A DNA stretch of 64,000 nucleotides from Pseudorhodoferax soli (GCF_003337555.1 NZ_QPJK01000008.1:372001-436000); one strand, 5' to 3'. Shown: positions 1 through 8,582, numbered from the stretch's first letter. Notes: generated by a model not told the origin, from the sequence alone. A program made the numbers and translations.

Positions 1-326
1 CGCGTGAATGGTCGGTCCAGCCCGGCGCCGAGGTCGCCAGCAGCCAGCGCGGGATCGACAGCTTCTGGACGCTGCTGGATGGCGGCTGGCGCGTGGAAGT
101 GGCCGGCCGCCATGTGGATGCCGGCCACGCCGATCCCGCCAAGTGGTATGGCGGGCGCGCCATGCAGGCGCTGGGCCTGCCGCCGACGCGGCTCGTGGCC
201 ACACGGCCCAGCTATGTGATGGAGATCGCCCAGCCGGAGCTGGACGACATGCTGCGCCGTGGGCTACCGTTGGCACCGCATCTGCAGGCCGGCGCGGACT
301 TCTACCGCACGCTGGCCCGCAGCTGA
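1..326 (+). CDS. C-terminal 107 residues of an unrecognised protein (5' end outside window)
   Basis: The frame is open from the first base (codons start at base 3) and ends at a TGA. The visible residues are soluble, with a WRVEVAGRHVDAGHADPAKWYG stretch split around a GH pair and a C-terminal YRTLARS. No domain or catalytic motif is recognised and no function is offered. It runs in the same direction as the next small gene, 39 bases upstream of it. Codon use and lack of stops match the neighbours, so I take it as real coding sequence. Confidence 0.6.
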   Translation, partial: REWSVQPGAEVASSQRGIDSFWTLLDGGWRVEVAGRHVDAGHADPAKWYGGRAMQALGLPPTRLVATRPSYVMEIAQPELDDMLRRGLPLAPHLQAGADFYRTLARS

Positions 327-365
327 CCCGGGACACGGTTCTTCAACAATGAAAGGGAGGGTGCC

Positions 366-635
366 ATGCACATGGCCATGACGATGGGTGGGGGCGTGTT
401 GCTGCTCGTGGTGTTCGTGCTGTTCGGCTGGCAGTGGGGTGCGAGCGGCGCCGCCATGGCGCTGGCCGCCAAGGCATTCATGCCGGTGTGGCTGCTGGTG
501 GCGCTGGCGAACATGTGGGTCGGCGTGACGCACGCCGGCTACACCGTCCGCGAGGAACTGCCGATCCTGCTGATCGTGTTCGCCGTGCCGGCGGTCGTGG
601 CCGGCATCGCTGCCTGGCAACTATCCCGCGGCTGA
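366..635 (+). CDS. small hypothetical integral membrane protein (89 aa)
   Basis: Begins with ATG behind a good ribosome site (AGGGAGG, 5 bases away). The product is mostly hydrophobic, with three probable membrane segments at about residues 8-24, 33-52 and 65-85, and a short polar loop (THAGYTVREEL) between the last two. The family is not recognised. It ends 11 bases before the TTG start of the LtrA family gene on the same strand, so the two may be co-transcribed. A role in the inner membrane is all that can be inferred. Confidence 0.65.
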   Translation: MHMAMTMGGGVLLLVVFVLFGWQWGASGAAMALAAKAFMPVWLLVALANMWVGVTHAGYTVREELPILLIVFAVPAVVAGIAAWQLSRG

Positions 636-646
636 CAGGCGGCATC

Positions 647-1837
647 TTGAGTTCGCCCTCCATCTCGCTGCTGCGCACGCGCGACAAGGCCGCCAAGGTC
701 TTGAACCTTGAGCTGTTCTTCGACCTGGTCTATGTCTTCGCGATCACCCAGCTGTCGCACTACCTGCTGGAGCACCTGACACCCATGGGGGCGCTGCAGA
801 CCGCGACCCTGTGGTTCGCGGTCTGGCTGGGCTGGCAGTACACGGCCTGGGTCACCAACTGGTTCAACCCCGACCACCTGGTCATGCGCCTCATGCTGAT
901 GGCGCTGATGGGCCTGGCCTTGCTGGTGTCGGCTGCCATTCCCGATGCCTTTGGCGCGCAGGGCCTGCTGTTCGCCTGCAGCTATGCCGCCATCCAGGTC
1001 GGCCGCACGCTGTTCGTGCTGTGGAGCCTGGGCCGGGGCCACGTTCTGCGGCCCAACTTCCTGCGCATGCTGTGCTGGCTGCTGTTGTCGGGCGCGCTGT
1101 GGATCGCTGGTGGGCTGAGCGAAGGCGACCTGCGCTTGGGCCTGTGGCTGGCGGCCGTGGCCTGCGAGTACCTCTCGCCCATGGCAGGGTTCCCGGTGCC
1201 GGGCCTGGGCCGCTCGCAGACGTCTGACTGGACCATCGACGGCGGCCATCTGGCCGAGCGCTGCCAGCTGTTCGTCATCATCGCGCTCGGCGAATCGGTG
1301 CTCGCGACAGGCGCCTCGTTCGCCAATGCCGCGCATCCCGGCCCGGCGGTGTGGCTGGCCATGGTCGTTTCGTTCGTCGGCTGCGTGGCGATGTGGTGGA
1401 TGTACTTCGACACCTCCAGCGGCGACGCCGCGCACGTGATCGAGCATTCGGACGATCCGGGCCGCCTCGGTTCGTACTTCCACTACATCCATGTGGTGCT
1501 GATCGCCGGCGTGATTGTCTGCGCGGTGGCCGACGACCTGGTGGTGGCCCATCCGCTGGACGCCGTCAAGCTCAAGTACGCGCTGGTGTTGGCCGGCGGG
1601 CCGCTGGTGTACCTGCTGGGCAACGCGCTGTTCAAGCGCATCGTCTATGGCCGCTTCCCGCGATCGCACGCCATTGGCATGGTCCTGCTGCTGGCGCTGT
1701 TGCCGCTGATGCCGCAGCTCAACCTGCTGATGGCCGGCTTGCTGACCACGGCCGTGATGGTCGCCGTCACGGCGTGGGAATCGTCGCTGGCGCGGCGGTT
1801 GGCGGCTGCCCGCGGTGGTGTGCGCCACGCTGCGTGA
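647..1837 (+). CDS. low temperature requirement A (LtrA) family membrane protein
   Basis: A 396-residue polytopic membrane protein carrying the LtrA hallmark near its N-terminus (LELFFDLVYVFAITQLS at about residues 20-36), followed by a WQYTAWVTNWFNPD segment and later GGHLAERCQLFVIIALGESV, all typical of the LtrA family in bacteria. Length fits the family. The family is named from Listeria, where it was linked to growth in the cold; its molecular function is unknown. The start is taken as TTG because the family homology begins about 20 residues later and codons further upstream overlap the preceding gene; a start inside that gene is less likely. Confidence 0.85.
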   Translation: MSSPSISLLRTRDKAAKVLNLELFFDLVYVFAITQLSHYLLEHLTPMGALQTATLWFAVWLGWQYTAWVTNWFNPDHLVMRLMLMALMGLALLVSAAIPDAFGAQGLLFACSYAAIQVGRTLFVLWSLGRGHVLRPNFLRMLCWLLLSGALWIAGGLSEGDLRLGLWLAAVACEYLSPMAGFPVPGLGRSQTSDWTIDGGHLAERCQLFVIIALGESVLATGASFANAAHPGPAVWLAMVVSFVGCVAMWWMYFDTSSGDAAHVIEHSDDPGRLGSYFHYIHVVLIAGVIVCAVADDLVVAHPLDAVKLKYALVLAGGPLVYLLGNALFKRIVYGRFPRSHAIGMVLLLALLPLMPQLNLLMAGLLTTAVMVAVTAWESSLARRLAAARGGVRHAA

Positions 1838-1893
1838 CAGCCTGCCGGCACGGCGCAGCCGTGTCGTCCACTGGCGGCGTTCTGCTATGGTCG

Positions 1894-1911
1894 CCCCCGC
1901 TTTGACGGGGG
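1894..1911 (+). promoter_or_regulatory. hairpin covering the ribosome-binding site of the Kef-type antiporter gene
   Basis: CCCCCG (1894-1899), a six-base loop CTTTGA, then CGGGGG (1906-1911) form a perfect 6-bp GC stem. The 3' arm is the G-run (1907-1912) that would serve as the Shine-Dalgarno sequence for the ATG at 1921. The fold therefore hides the ribosome site. No T-run follows, so it is not an ordinary terminator. A regulatory function is inference. Confidence 0.4.
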
Positions 1912-1920
1912 GAACGTGAT

Positions 1921-3711
1921 ATGGCAATCGAGGGGAGTGGCAGCGATCTGGTCCAGGTCGTGAGCCTGTTGGGGGCGGCCGTGGTGGCCGTGCCCTTGTT
2001 CAAGCGGCTCGGCCTGGGTTCTGTGCTGGGTTACCTGGCCGCGGGCCTGGCCATCGGGCCGTTCGGGCTCAAGCTGTTCGACGATCCGCAGGCCATCCTG
2101 CACGTGGCCGAGCTCGGCGTGGTGATGTTCCTGTTCGTCATCGGGCTGGAGATGCAGCCCTCGCACCTGTGGAGCCTGCGCCGCCAGATCTTCGGCCTCG
2201 GAAGCCTGCAGTGCCTGGTGTGCGGCGTGCTGCTGACGCTGGTGGGCATCGGCTTCGGCTTCCCGTTGGCGGTGTCCTTCGTGAGTGCCATGGGTTTCGT
2301 GCTGACTTCCACGGCCATCGTCATGCAACTGCTGGGCGAGCGCGGCGACATCGCCGCGCCGCGCGGGCAGCGCATCGTGTCCATCCTGCTGTTCGAGGAC
2401 CTGCTGATCGTGCCGCTGCTGGCCATCGTCGCCTTCATCGCGCCGCCAGCGCTGGACGCGGCCGCGGTGGTGCCATCGCGCTGGAGCGTCATCGGCCTGG
2501 CGCTGGCGGCGCTGGCCGCGCTGGTGGCGGCGGGCGTGTGGCTGCTCAACCCGCTGTTCCGCGTGCTGGCCACCGCCAAGGCGCGCGAGGTGATGACGGC
2601 CGCGGCGCTGCTGGTGGTGCTGGGCGCGGCACTGCTCATGCAGCTGGGCGGCCTGTCCATGGCCATGGGCGCCTTCCTGGCCGGCGTGCTGCTGTCCGAA
2701 TCGACCTTTCGCCACCAGCTGGAGGCCGACATCGAGCCCTTCCGCGGCCTGTTGCTGGGCCTGTTCTTCCTGGGCGTCGGCATGTCGCTGGACCTGGCCG
2801 TGGTGGCGCGCAACTGGCCGCTGATCGCGGCCGGCGTGGTCGCGATGATGGCGGTGAAGGCGCTGTGCATCTACGGCGTGGCGCGGCTGGCCAGGAGTTC
2901 GCATGCCGACGCACTCGACCGCGCCGTGCTCATGGCCCAGGGCGGCGAGTTCGCCTTCGTGCTGTTTGCCGCGGCGCTGGGTGCGGGGGTGATCGACGCC
3001 ACCGTCAACGCCAACATGACGGCCATCGTGGTGCTGTCGATGGCGCTCACACCGCTGGTGGTGCTGCTGCACGGGCGCTTCGGGCCGCGCGCCACGGTGT
3101 CGATGGAGGGCGCCGAGGCGGCGCAGGACCGACAGGCCAGCGTGCTCGTGATCGGCTTCGGCCGCGTCGGCCAGATCGCCAGCCAGGGCGTGGTGGCGCG
3201 CGGCGCCTCGCTCACCGTGATCGACAACGACACCCAGGTGATCCGCGATGCCCAGTCGTACCTGGGCTTCAAGGTCTACTACGGCGACGGCGCCCGCGCC
3301 GACGTGCTGCACGCGGCCGGCGCCCACAGCGCCAGTGCGATCCTGGTCTGCGTGGACGACAAGGCCGCCGCCACGCGCATCGCCGAGAGCGCCAAGGCCG
3401 AATGCCCGCATGCGCGCGTGCTGGTGCGGGCCTTCGACCGCGAGCATGCGCTGGATCTGGTCAAGGCCGGGGGCGCGGACTACGTGGTGCGCGAGACCTT
3501 CGAATCGGCCATGCTGCTGGGCCGCGAGGCCGTGCTGGCCACGGGCGCCACGCCCGAGGAGGCCGATGCGGTGATGGCCGACCTGCGCCGCCTGGACGGT
3601 GAGCGCTTCGACCTCGAGGTGGCCGGCGACGCCTTTGCCGGCCGGGCCCTGGTGCTGGGCCACCTGCGCAGCAAGGAGAACGGCGATGGCACGCAGGCCA
3701 GGCCCGCCTGA
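1921..3711 (+). CDS. Kef-type K+/H+ antiporter (CPA2 family) with TrkA-N domain
   Basis: 596 residues. The first 380 or so form the membrane domain of a cation:proton antiporter-2 (CPA2), with about 12 helices and the family features VMFLFVIGLEMQPS and GFVLTSTAIVMQLL. From about residue 407 a cytoplasmic Rossmann-type RCK/TrkA-N domain follows (VLVIGFGRVGQIAS, then VIDND and YGDGA), which binds nucleotide and gates the channel. KefB/KefC of E. coli have this layout and protect against electrophiles by letting K+ out and H+ in under glutathione-adduct control. No separate KefF/KefG-type quinone reductase lies next to it here. The following DUF924 gene overlaps its end by 26 bases, so the two are translationally linked. 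Confidence 0.88.
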   Translation: MAIEGSGSDLVQVVSLLGAAVVAVPLFKRLGLGSVLGYLAAGLAIGPFGLKLFDDPQAILHVAELGVVMFLFVIGLEMQPSHLWSLRRQIFGLGSLQCLVCGVLLTLVGIGFGFPLAVSFVSAMGFVLTSTAIVMQLLGERGDIAAPRGQRIVSILLFEDLLIVPLLAIVAFIAPPALDAAAVVPSRWSVIGLALAALAALVAAGVWLLNPLFRVLATAKAREVMTAAALLVVLGAALLMQLGGLSMAMGAFLAGVLLSESTFRHQLEADIEPFRGLLLGLFFLGVGMSLDLAVVARNWPLIAAGVVAMMAVKALCIYGVARLARSSHADALDRAVLMAQGGEFAFVLFAAALGAGVIDATVNANMTAIVVLSMALTPLVVLLHGRFGPRATVSMEGAEAAQDRQASVLVIGFGRVGQIASQGVVARGASLTVIDNDTQVIRDAQSYLGFKVYYGDGARADVLHAAGAHSASAILVCVDDKAAATRIAESAKAECPHARVLVRAFDREHALDLVKAGGADYVVRETFESAMLLGREAVLATGATPEEADAVMADLRRLDGERFDLEVAGDAFAGRALVLGHLRSKENGDGTQARPA

Positions 3712-4264
3712 AGGCGCCGCAGTGCCGCCGGCGCAAGCCGCCGGCGTCGTGCAGTTCTGGCGCGACGCCGGCTCGGCGCGCTGGTTCGCCAAGGACACCG
3801 CCTTCGACCGCCAGTTCCGCGAAGGCTTCCACGACTTGCACTTCGCGGCGGCGGCGCGCCGCTGCGATGCCTGGGCAGCGACGGCCCAAAGCGCGCTGGC
3901 CCTGCTGCTGCTGCTGGACCAGTACCCACGCAACAGCTTCCGTGGCACCGCCCACATGTACGCGACCGATCCGCTGGCGCGCATGTTCGCCAGGCAGGCG
4001 CTGGACGCGGGGCTGGACCAGCAGGTCGACAAAGAACTGCGGCTGTTCTTCTACCTGCCGCTCTCGCACGCCGAACACCTGCCGGACCAGGAGCGTGCGC
4101 TGGCGCTGAACCGGGCCCTGGGCGAGCCGTTCCGCAGCCATGCACAGGGCCACCTGGACATCGTGGCGCGCTTCGGGCGCTTCCCGCACCGCAATGCGCT
4201 GCTGGCGCGCGAGACCACGGCGGCCGAGCAGGCCTTTCTGGCCGAGGGCGGCTTTTCGGGTTGA
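3686..4264 (+). CDS. DUF924 family protein
   Basis: 192 residues with the DUF924 pattern: [21 protein letters not shown] near the N-terminus, [18 protein letters not shown] in the middle and [19 protein letters not shown] towards the end, then [15 protein letters not shown]. The fold is all-helical and TPR-like; its biochemical role is not known. The ATG at the end of the antiporter gene is chosen because AAGGAG lies 7 bases before it; a GTG 12 codons on is the alternative. Overlap with the antiporter gene suggests co-expression. Confidence 0.82.
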   Translation: MARRPGPPEGAAVPPAQAAGVVQFWRDAGSARWFAKDTAFDRQFREGFHDLHFAAAARRCDAWAATAQSALALLLLLDQYPRNSFRGTAHMYATDPLARMFARQALDAGLDQQVDKELRLFFYLPLSHAEHLPDQERALALNRALGEPFRSHAQGHLDIVARFGRFPHRNALLARETTAAEQAFLAEGGFSG

Positions 4265-4299
4265 GCCGGGCCGGCGGGCATGGCAGGCAAAATGGCCGG

Positions 4300-5121
4300 A
4301 TGCTTTTGTACCCCCAGATCGATCCGGTCGCGCTGCAGATCGGTCCTGTCGCCATCCACTGGTATGGCATCACCTACCTGGTCGCCTTCGGCCTGTTCAT
4401 GTTCCTGGGCAACCTGCGGCTGCGCCACGAACCCTTCGCCTCGCTGGTGCCGCCGTGGACCCGCAAGGACGTGGAAGACATCCTGTTCCTGGGCGTCGTC
4501 GGCGTGGTGGTCGGCGGCCGGCTGGGCTACTGCCTGTTCTACAAGCCGGGCCACTACCTCACGCACCCGCTGGAGATCTTCTACGTCTGGCAGGGCGGCA
4601 TGGCCTTCCACGGCGGCATGCTGGGCGTGATCGCGGCCATGGTCTGGTTCGCGCGCTCGCGCCAGCGGCCATGGATGCAGGTGGCCGACTTCGTCGCGCC
4701 CTGCGTGCCCACGGGCCTGGCGGCCGGCCGCGTCGGCAACTTCATCAACGGCGAGCTGTGGGGCCGCTTCTCCAGCGCAGACCTGCCCTGGGGCATGGTG
4801 TTCCCGCAAAGCGGCTCGATGCTGCCGCGCCACCCCTCGCAGGTCTACCAGTTCCTGCTGGAAGGCCTGCTGCTGTTCGTGCTGCTGTGGCTGTACGCGC
4901 GCAAGCGCCGCGCCGAAGGGCAGGTCGCCGCCATGTTCCTGATCGGCTATGGCCTGCTGCGCTTCACGGCGGAGTTCTTCCGCGAGCCCGATGCCTTCCT
5001 GGGCCTGCTGTCGCTGGGCATGAGCATGGGCCAGTGGCTGTGCGTGCCCATGGTGCTGGCGGGCATCGTGATGTGGGTCTGGTGCGGGCGGCGCGCCGCC
5101 GCGCTGCCGGCCCGGGCCTGA
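4300..5121 (+). CDS. lgt: phosphatidylglycerol:prolipoprotein diacylglyceryl transferase Lgt
   Basis: 273 residues, normal for Lgt. It moves diacylglycerol from phosphatidylglycerol to the lipobox cysteine of prolipoproteins, the first step of lipoprotein maturation in the inner membrane. The signature [14 protein letters not shown] (about residues 145-158) is complete, including the essential arginine, and the conserved histidine is present in MAFHGGMLG. Several membrane helices are evident, beginning with [19 protein letters not shown]. The ATG giving [12 protein letters not shown] fits the usual N-terminus; an upstream in-frame ATG at 4261 would add 13 unlikely residues. Confidence 0.95.
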   Translation: MLLYPQIDPVALQIGPVAIHWYGITYLVAFGLFMFLGNLRLRHEPFASLVPPWTRKDVEDILFLGVVGVVVGGRLGYCLFYKPGHYLTHPLEIFYVWQGGMAFHGGMLGVIAAMVWFARSRQRPWMQVADFVAPCVPTGLAAGRVGNFINGELWGRFSSADLPWGMVFPQSGSMLPRHPSQVYQFLLEGLLLFVLLWLYARKRRAEGQVAAMFLIGYGLLRFTAEFFREPDAFLGLLSLGMSMGQWLCVPMVLAGIVMWVWCGRRAAALPARA

Positions 5122-5151
5122 GAACGTGTGAACGCACCGCTCGCACGTTCT
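5121..5151. repeat. inverted repeat between convergent lgt and TPR gene
   Basis: AGAACGTG (5121-5128) and CACGTTCT (5144-5151) are perfect 8-base complementary arms around a 15-base loop, in the 44 bases between two convergent genes. It would fold in RNA from either strand and may be a shared 3' end, but it lacks a T-run on both sides. Confidence 0.4.
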
Positions 5152-5165
5152 GAGCGTTCGGCTGC

Positions 5166-5507
5166 TCAGCCGCCGCGCGCGCGCTGCAGGCGCCTGAGGA
5201 ACACGGTGATTTCCTTGACGGACTGCATGTCGCCGCGCTCCCCGGCGACTGCCAGGCCCTGCCTCCAGGCCGCTTCGGCCTCGTCCGCACGGCCCAGCTG
5301 CTCCAGCGCCTTGCCCAGCAGCTTCCAGGCGGCCGAGTAGTGCGGGTCCTGGGCGGTGGCCTGCTGCAGGTGCAGGGCCGCTTCCTGTGGCTGGTCTTCC
5401 TGCAGCAGCGCCTGGCCGAGCCCGAAGCGCAGCAACGCGCCGTCGCGGCCGCTGGCCAGCAGTTTCTCCAGGTTGGCGCGCAGCGCGGCGCGGGCGTCGG
5501 CCGCCAT
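5166..5507 (-). CDS. short tetratricopeptide-repeat protein (113 aa)
   Basis: Made of about two and a half TPR units: LLRFGLGQALLQEDQPQEAA, then YSAAWKLLGKALEQLGRADEAEAAW, with the small/large residue spacing of helix A/helix B pairs. There is no signal peptide or membrane segment, so a soluble scaffold or partner-binding role in the cytoplasm is likely. Its ATG shares the ATGA overlap with the stop of the upstream cysteine-rich gene, so it is the third member of a translationally coupled reverse-strand trio. Confidence 0.78.
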   Translation of the reverse strand: MAADARAALRANLEKLLASGRDGALLRFGLGQALLQEDQPQEAALHLQQATAQDPHYSAAWKLLGKALEQLGRADEAEAAWRQGLAVAGERGDMQSVKEITVFLRRLQRARGG

Positions 5508-5725
5508 CAGCTGGCCTCGGCCAGCAGGGCCTGGGCGTCCTCGCACCACCAGGCAACAGCGCCCAGGTAGCCCTCCCAGACACAGCCGTTGCAGCCGCGG
5601 CCGCAGCAGGTGGTGGGCTCGGGCGGCGGTGCGCGCATGCCGTCGATGCCGCATGCCGCGAGCTGCGCCGCGACCGCCGCGATGGCGGTGCGCGCCGACG
5701 CTGCGTCGGTCGGCGGCGGCGTCAC
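5507..5725 (-). CDS. small cysteine-rich protein, oxidoreductase-like domain
   Basis: 72 residues from a GTG start. The C-terminal half carries PEPTTCCGRGCNGCVWEGY, a four-cysteine cluster that matches the 'oxidoreductase-like' N-terminal family (PF09791 type), probably binding metal or an Fe-S centre. The start overlaps the stop of the CinA-like gene (GTGA) and the stop overlaps the start of the TPR gene (ATGA), so synthesis of all three is likely coupled. In other organisms this family is uncharacterised; the biochemical role is unknown. Confidence 0.7.
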   Translation of the reverse strand: MTPPPTDAASARTAIAAVAAQLAACGIDGMRAPPPEPTTCCGRGCNGCVWEGYLGAVAWWCEDAQALLAEAS

Positions 5726-6228
5726 GGCGCCTCGGCCAGCACGTCGTCGAACAGGGCCAGCAGCTCCCGCGCGAACAGCTCCATGTTGGCGGCACGCTCG
5801 GTGCTGCCCGTCAGCACCGTGCGGCTGCGTTCCGCGGCGCCGACCACGGCCAGGCAGGCGCGGCCGGCCGGATCGCCGGCCGGGCTGTCGGACGGGCCGG
5901 CCGCCCCGGTCTCGCCCAGGCCCCAGCTGGCGCGGTGGTTCGCGCGCACCTTGCCGGCGAGCAGCAGCGCATAGGGCTCGGTTTCGGCGCGCAGGCCTTC
6001 CATGTCGGCCGGCACCAGGCCCAGCAGGGCCTTGCCGGCACGGCGCGAGTAGACAACGGCACCGCCCAGGAAGTAGCTGGAGGCGCCTGGCACAGCCAGC
6101 AGCGCGGCGGCGACGAGCCCGCCGGCCGAGGACTCGGCCACGGCCACGGTGTCGCGGCGCTCGCGCAGGCGCGCGGCCACACGGGCGGCCAGATCGGACA
6201 GGGAGGGCAGTTCGGTGGGTGCGGACAT
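5722..6228 (-). CDS. CinA-like nicotinamide-nucleotide amidohydrolase (PncC type)
   Basis: 168 residues corresponding to the stand-alone C-terminal CinA domain, which deamidates nicotinamide mononucleotide to nicotinate mononucleotide in NAD salvage. Seen: VAVAESSAGGLVAAALLAVPGAS with the ESxxGG motif, then YFLGGAVVYS and WGLGETGAAGP. The MocF/competence N-terminal domain of full CinA is absent, as usual for PncC. The ATG giving MSAPTELPSL is preferred; an upstream start would add a cysteine-rich, non-family segment. First gene of the reverse-strand trio. Confidence 0.85.
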   Translation of the reverse strand: MSAPTELPSLSDLAARVAARLRERRDTVAVAESSAGGLVAAALLAVPGASSYFLGGAVVYSRRAGKALLGLVPADMEGLRAETEPYALLLAGKVRANHRASWGLGETGAAGPSDSPAGDPAGRACLAVVGAAERSRTVLTGSTERAANMELFARELLALFDDVLAEAP

Positions 6229-6350
6229 GGGCCGCGATTGTGTCAGCCGCGCCGCAGGGGTGCCCCGGAAGGGCTGCCGCCCGCAGTGGCCGCAGCGGCC
6301 GGCGGGGCATCCCCCGGAATTGCAGGATGGCAAAGCCGGCTCAATAATTA

Positions 6351-6374
6351 GCCGTAATTACTGGAAATTACGGC
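6351..6374. promoter_or_regulatory. candidate operator for the malonate GntR regulator
   Basis: GCCGTAATT (6351-6359), six bases, AATTACGGC (6366-6374): a perfect 9-base inverted repeat in an AT-rich patch 44 bases before the GntR gene. A further TAATTA lies just upstream (6345-6350). GntR-family dimers bind such palindromes and often repress their own operon. Assignment to this regulator is from position only. Confidence 0.45.
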
Positions 6375-6417
6375 GCCACCGCGGCTGCGGGGCGCCACCC
6401 CATCTGCCCACCACGCC

Positions 6418-7086
6418 ATGCGCGCTGTCCGAAGCTCCCTGCACGACGAGGTCGCCGAGCGGCTGCGCACGCTGATCTTCGACGGCGAACTGGCGCCTGG
6501 CAGCTTCATCGACGAGCCCGCGCTGTGCGCCAGCCTGGCGATCTCGCGCACGCCGCTGCGCGAGGCGCTCAAGGTGCTCGCGGCCGAGGGCCTGGTGCGG
6601 CACGAGCCGCGCCGCGGCAGCTTCGTGAACCAGGTGACCGCACAGGACCTGGACCAGATCTTTCCGATGCTCGCGCTGCTGGAGGGCCGCGCCGCCTTCG
6701 AGGCCGCCCAGCAGGCCAGCGACGCCGAACTGCAGGCGCTGCAGGAGCTGCACGCGCGGCTGCAGCGCCATGCCAGGGCCCGCCGCATCACCGACTACTA
6801 CGCCGCCAACGTCGCCATCCACGAAGCCATCATCGCGTTGGCCGACAACCCGTGGCTGGCCATGGTGATCGGCGACCTGCGCAAGCTGGCCAAGCTCGCG
6901 CGGCTGCAGCAGCTGCAGGCGCCGGGCCGGCTGGAGCAAAGCTGCGCCGAGCACCTGGCGCTGTTCGCCGCCCTGCAGGCGCGCGATGCGCCGGCGGCCC
7001 AGGCGGCCATGCACGAGCACCTGGTGCGCCAGCGCGAGGCGCTGCGCGAGGTGGCGCGCAGCCAGGCCAACCGCATCGCTCCCTGA
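6418..7086 (+). CDS. GntR/FadR-type transcriptional regulator, probable malonate operon regulator (MatR-like)
   Basis: 222 residues. An N-terminal GntR winged helix (LHDEVAERLRTLIFDGELAPG, then LAISRTPLREALKVLAAEGLV at about residues 39-60) is followed by an all-helical FCD ligand-binding domain with the YYAANVAIHEAIIALADNPW pattern that supplies metal-binding histidine. It lies 22 bases upstream of malonyl-CoA decarboxylase, which, with the later malonyl-CoA synthetase, makes malonate or malonyl-CoA the likely inducer, as for MatR in rhizobia. The palindrome upstream suggests autoregulation. Confidence 0.85.
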   Translation: MRAVRSSLHDEVAERLRTLIFDGELAPGSFIDEPALCASLAISRTPLREALKVLAAEGLVRHEPRRGSFVNQVTAQDLDQIFPMLALLEGRAAFEAAQQASDAELQALQELHARLQRHARARRITDYYAANVAIHEAIIALADNPWLAMVIGDLRKLAKLARLQQLQAPGRLEQSCAEHLALFAALQARDAPAAQAAMHEHLVRQREALREVARSQANRIAP

Positions 7087-7108
7087 ACATGCATTCCAAG
7101 GACACACC

Positions 7109-8530
7109 ATGAACGCCACCGACTGGATTGCCCGCAGCCTGGCGCTGCTCAAGCCGGCCGCCAAGCCACCGGCCGCCGCTGCCGACACGCCGCGCCCCAT
7201 GGCCGAGCGCCTGCGCGCCACGCTGCGCCGCGAGCCCGAGGCGCTGACGCCCAGCGCGCTGCGCCGCCTGCTTGCGCAGCTGCAGGCCGTGGTCGACCCG
7301 CATGTCAGCGAGGCCGAGGCCGGCCGCCGCGCGCAGCAGGTCATGGCCTGGTACGGCGCAGCCGCGGCCAGCGAGCGGCGCGACCTGTGGCTGCTGCTGG
7401 TCGAGCAGTTCGCGCCCGACGCCGACGAGGTGCGCGCCGCGCGCGAGCACTACGACGCCGTGCACGGCACGCCGGAGCAGGGCGCTGCCGAGATCCGGCT
7501 GCGCAGCGCCTTCATCTCGCCGCGCACGCGCATGCTGCAGCGCTTCGCCGTCGATCCGCAGGGCCTGCACTTCCTGGTCGACCTGCGCGCCGAACTGCTG
7601 CCGCAGCTCAAGTCCGAGCGCCGGTTGCAGCCGCTGGACGCCGAACTGGCGGCGCTGTTCTCCAGCTGGTTCGACCTGCCGTTCCTGGAGTTGCGCCGCA
7701 TCAGCTGGGACTCGCCGGCCTCGCTGATCGAGAAGCTCATCAAGTACGAGGCCGTGCACGACATCCGCAGCTGGGCCGACGTGAAGAACCGGCTCGACAG
7801 CGACCGGCGCTGCTACGGCTTCTTCCACCCGCGGATGCCAAACGAGCCGCTGATCTTCGTCGAGGTGGCCCTGATCGACCACCTGGCCGGCGGCATCGCG
7901 CCGCTGCTGGACGAGCAGGCGGCCGTGCACGACATCGGCAAGGCCACGACGGCGATCTTCTACTCCATCAGCAACACGCAGACCGGGCTGCGCGGCGTCT
8001 CGTTCGGCGACTCGCTGATCAAGCGCGTGGTGGAGACGCTGCGCGCCGAGTTCCCCAAGCTCAAGCAGTTCGCCACGCTGTCGCCGATCCCGGGCTTTCG
8101 CGCCTGGCTGGCGAAGAACGCCGGGGCGATGCTGGGCCGCATGCCCGACAAGGCGCGCGCCGAACTCGGCCGCGCGCTAGGTGCCAAGGTGCCCGAGGCC
8201 GAGCATGTGCTGGCCGCCACCGAGCGCGTGCTGGCGCTGGAGGAGAAGTCGCCCGCGCGCCAGTTCCTGATGCGCTGCGCGGCCGAGTACCTGGGCCGCG
8301 AGCTCGACCAGGGCCGCCCGCTCGATCCCGTGGCGCGCTTCCACCTGGGCAACGGCGCGCGCGTGGAGCGCATCAACTGGGCCGGCGATCCTTCGGCCAA
8401 GGGCTTCAAGCAATCCTGCGGGCTCATGGTCAACTATCTGTACGATCTGCGCCGGCTCGACAAGCACCGGGCCATGACGGTGGCGGGGAACATCCCGCTG
8501 TCGTCCGAGGTCGAGCGCTGGCTGCTCTAG
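7109..8530 (+). CDS. matA: malonyl-CoA decarboxylase
   Basis: 473 residues, right for the family. It converts malonyl-CoA to acetyl-CoA and CO2. Family blocks are clear: FFHPRMPNEPLIFVEVAL (about residues 239-256), SISNTQTGLRGVSFGDSLIK, and near the C-terminus FHLGNGARVERINWAGD with the histidine that acts in catalysis in the eukaryotic enzyme. No targeting signal, so cytoplasmic. With the downstream synthetase it forms the malonate to malonyl-CoA to acetyl-CoA route. A hairpin with T-run after the stop suggests partial termination before the binding-protein gene. Confidence 0.95.
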   Translation: MNATDWIARSLALLKPAAKPPAAAADTPRPMAERLRATLRREPEALTPSALRRLLAQLQAVVDPHVSEAEAGRRAQQVMAWYGAAAASERRDLWLLLVEQFAPDADEVRAAREHYDAVHGTPEQGAAEIRLRSAFISPRTRMLQRFAVDPQGLHFLVDLRAELLPQLKSERRLQPLDAELAALFSSWFDLPFLELRRISWDSPASLIEKLIKYEAVHDIRSWADVKNRLDSDRRCYGFFHPRMPNEPLIFVEVALIDHLAGGIAPLLDEQAAVHDIGKATTAIFYSISNTQTGLRGVSFGDSLIKRVVETLRAEFPKLKQFATLSPIPGFRAWLAKNAGAMLGRMPDKARAELGRALGAKVPEAEHVLAATERVLALEEKSPARQFLMRCAAEYLGRELDQGRPLDPVARFHLGNGARVERINWAGDPSAKGFKQSCGLMVNYLYDLRRLDKHRAMTVAGNIPLSSEVERWLL

Positions 8531-8539
8531 CAGCACACG

Positions 8540-8582
8540 CAGGCGGCAGCACCGCAGGCGGCAGCACCGCAGGCGGCAGCAG
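8540..8582 (+). repeat. 15-bp tandem repeat, almost three copies
   Basis: CAGGCGGCAGCACCG occurs at 8540-8554 and again at 8555-8569, and the first 12 bases recur at 8570-8581. The array sits just after the malonyl-CoA decarboxylase stop; its last copy supplies the 5' arm of the terminator hairpin. Copy number may vary by slippage. Confidence 0.8.

Noticed and set aside
1885-4032. Antisense frame of about 700 codons over the Kef-type antiporter
   Set aside because: Same GC-skew effect; the sense protein has complete antiporter and TrkA-N domains.
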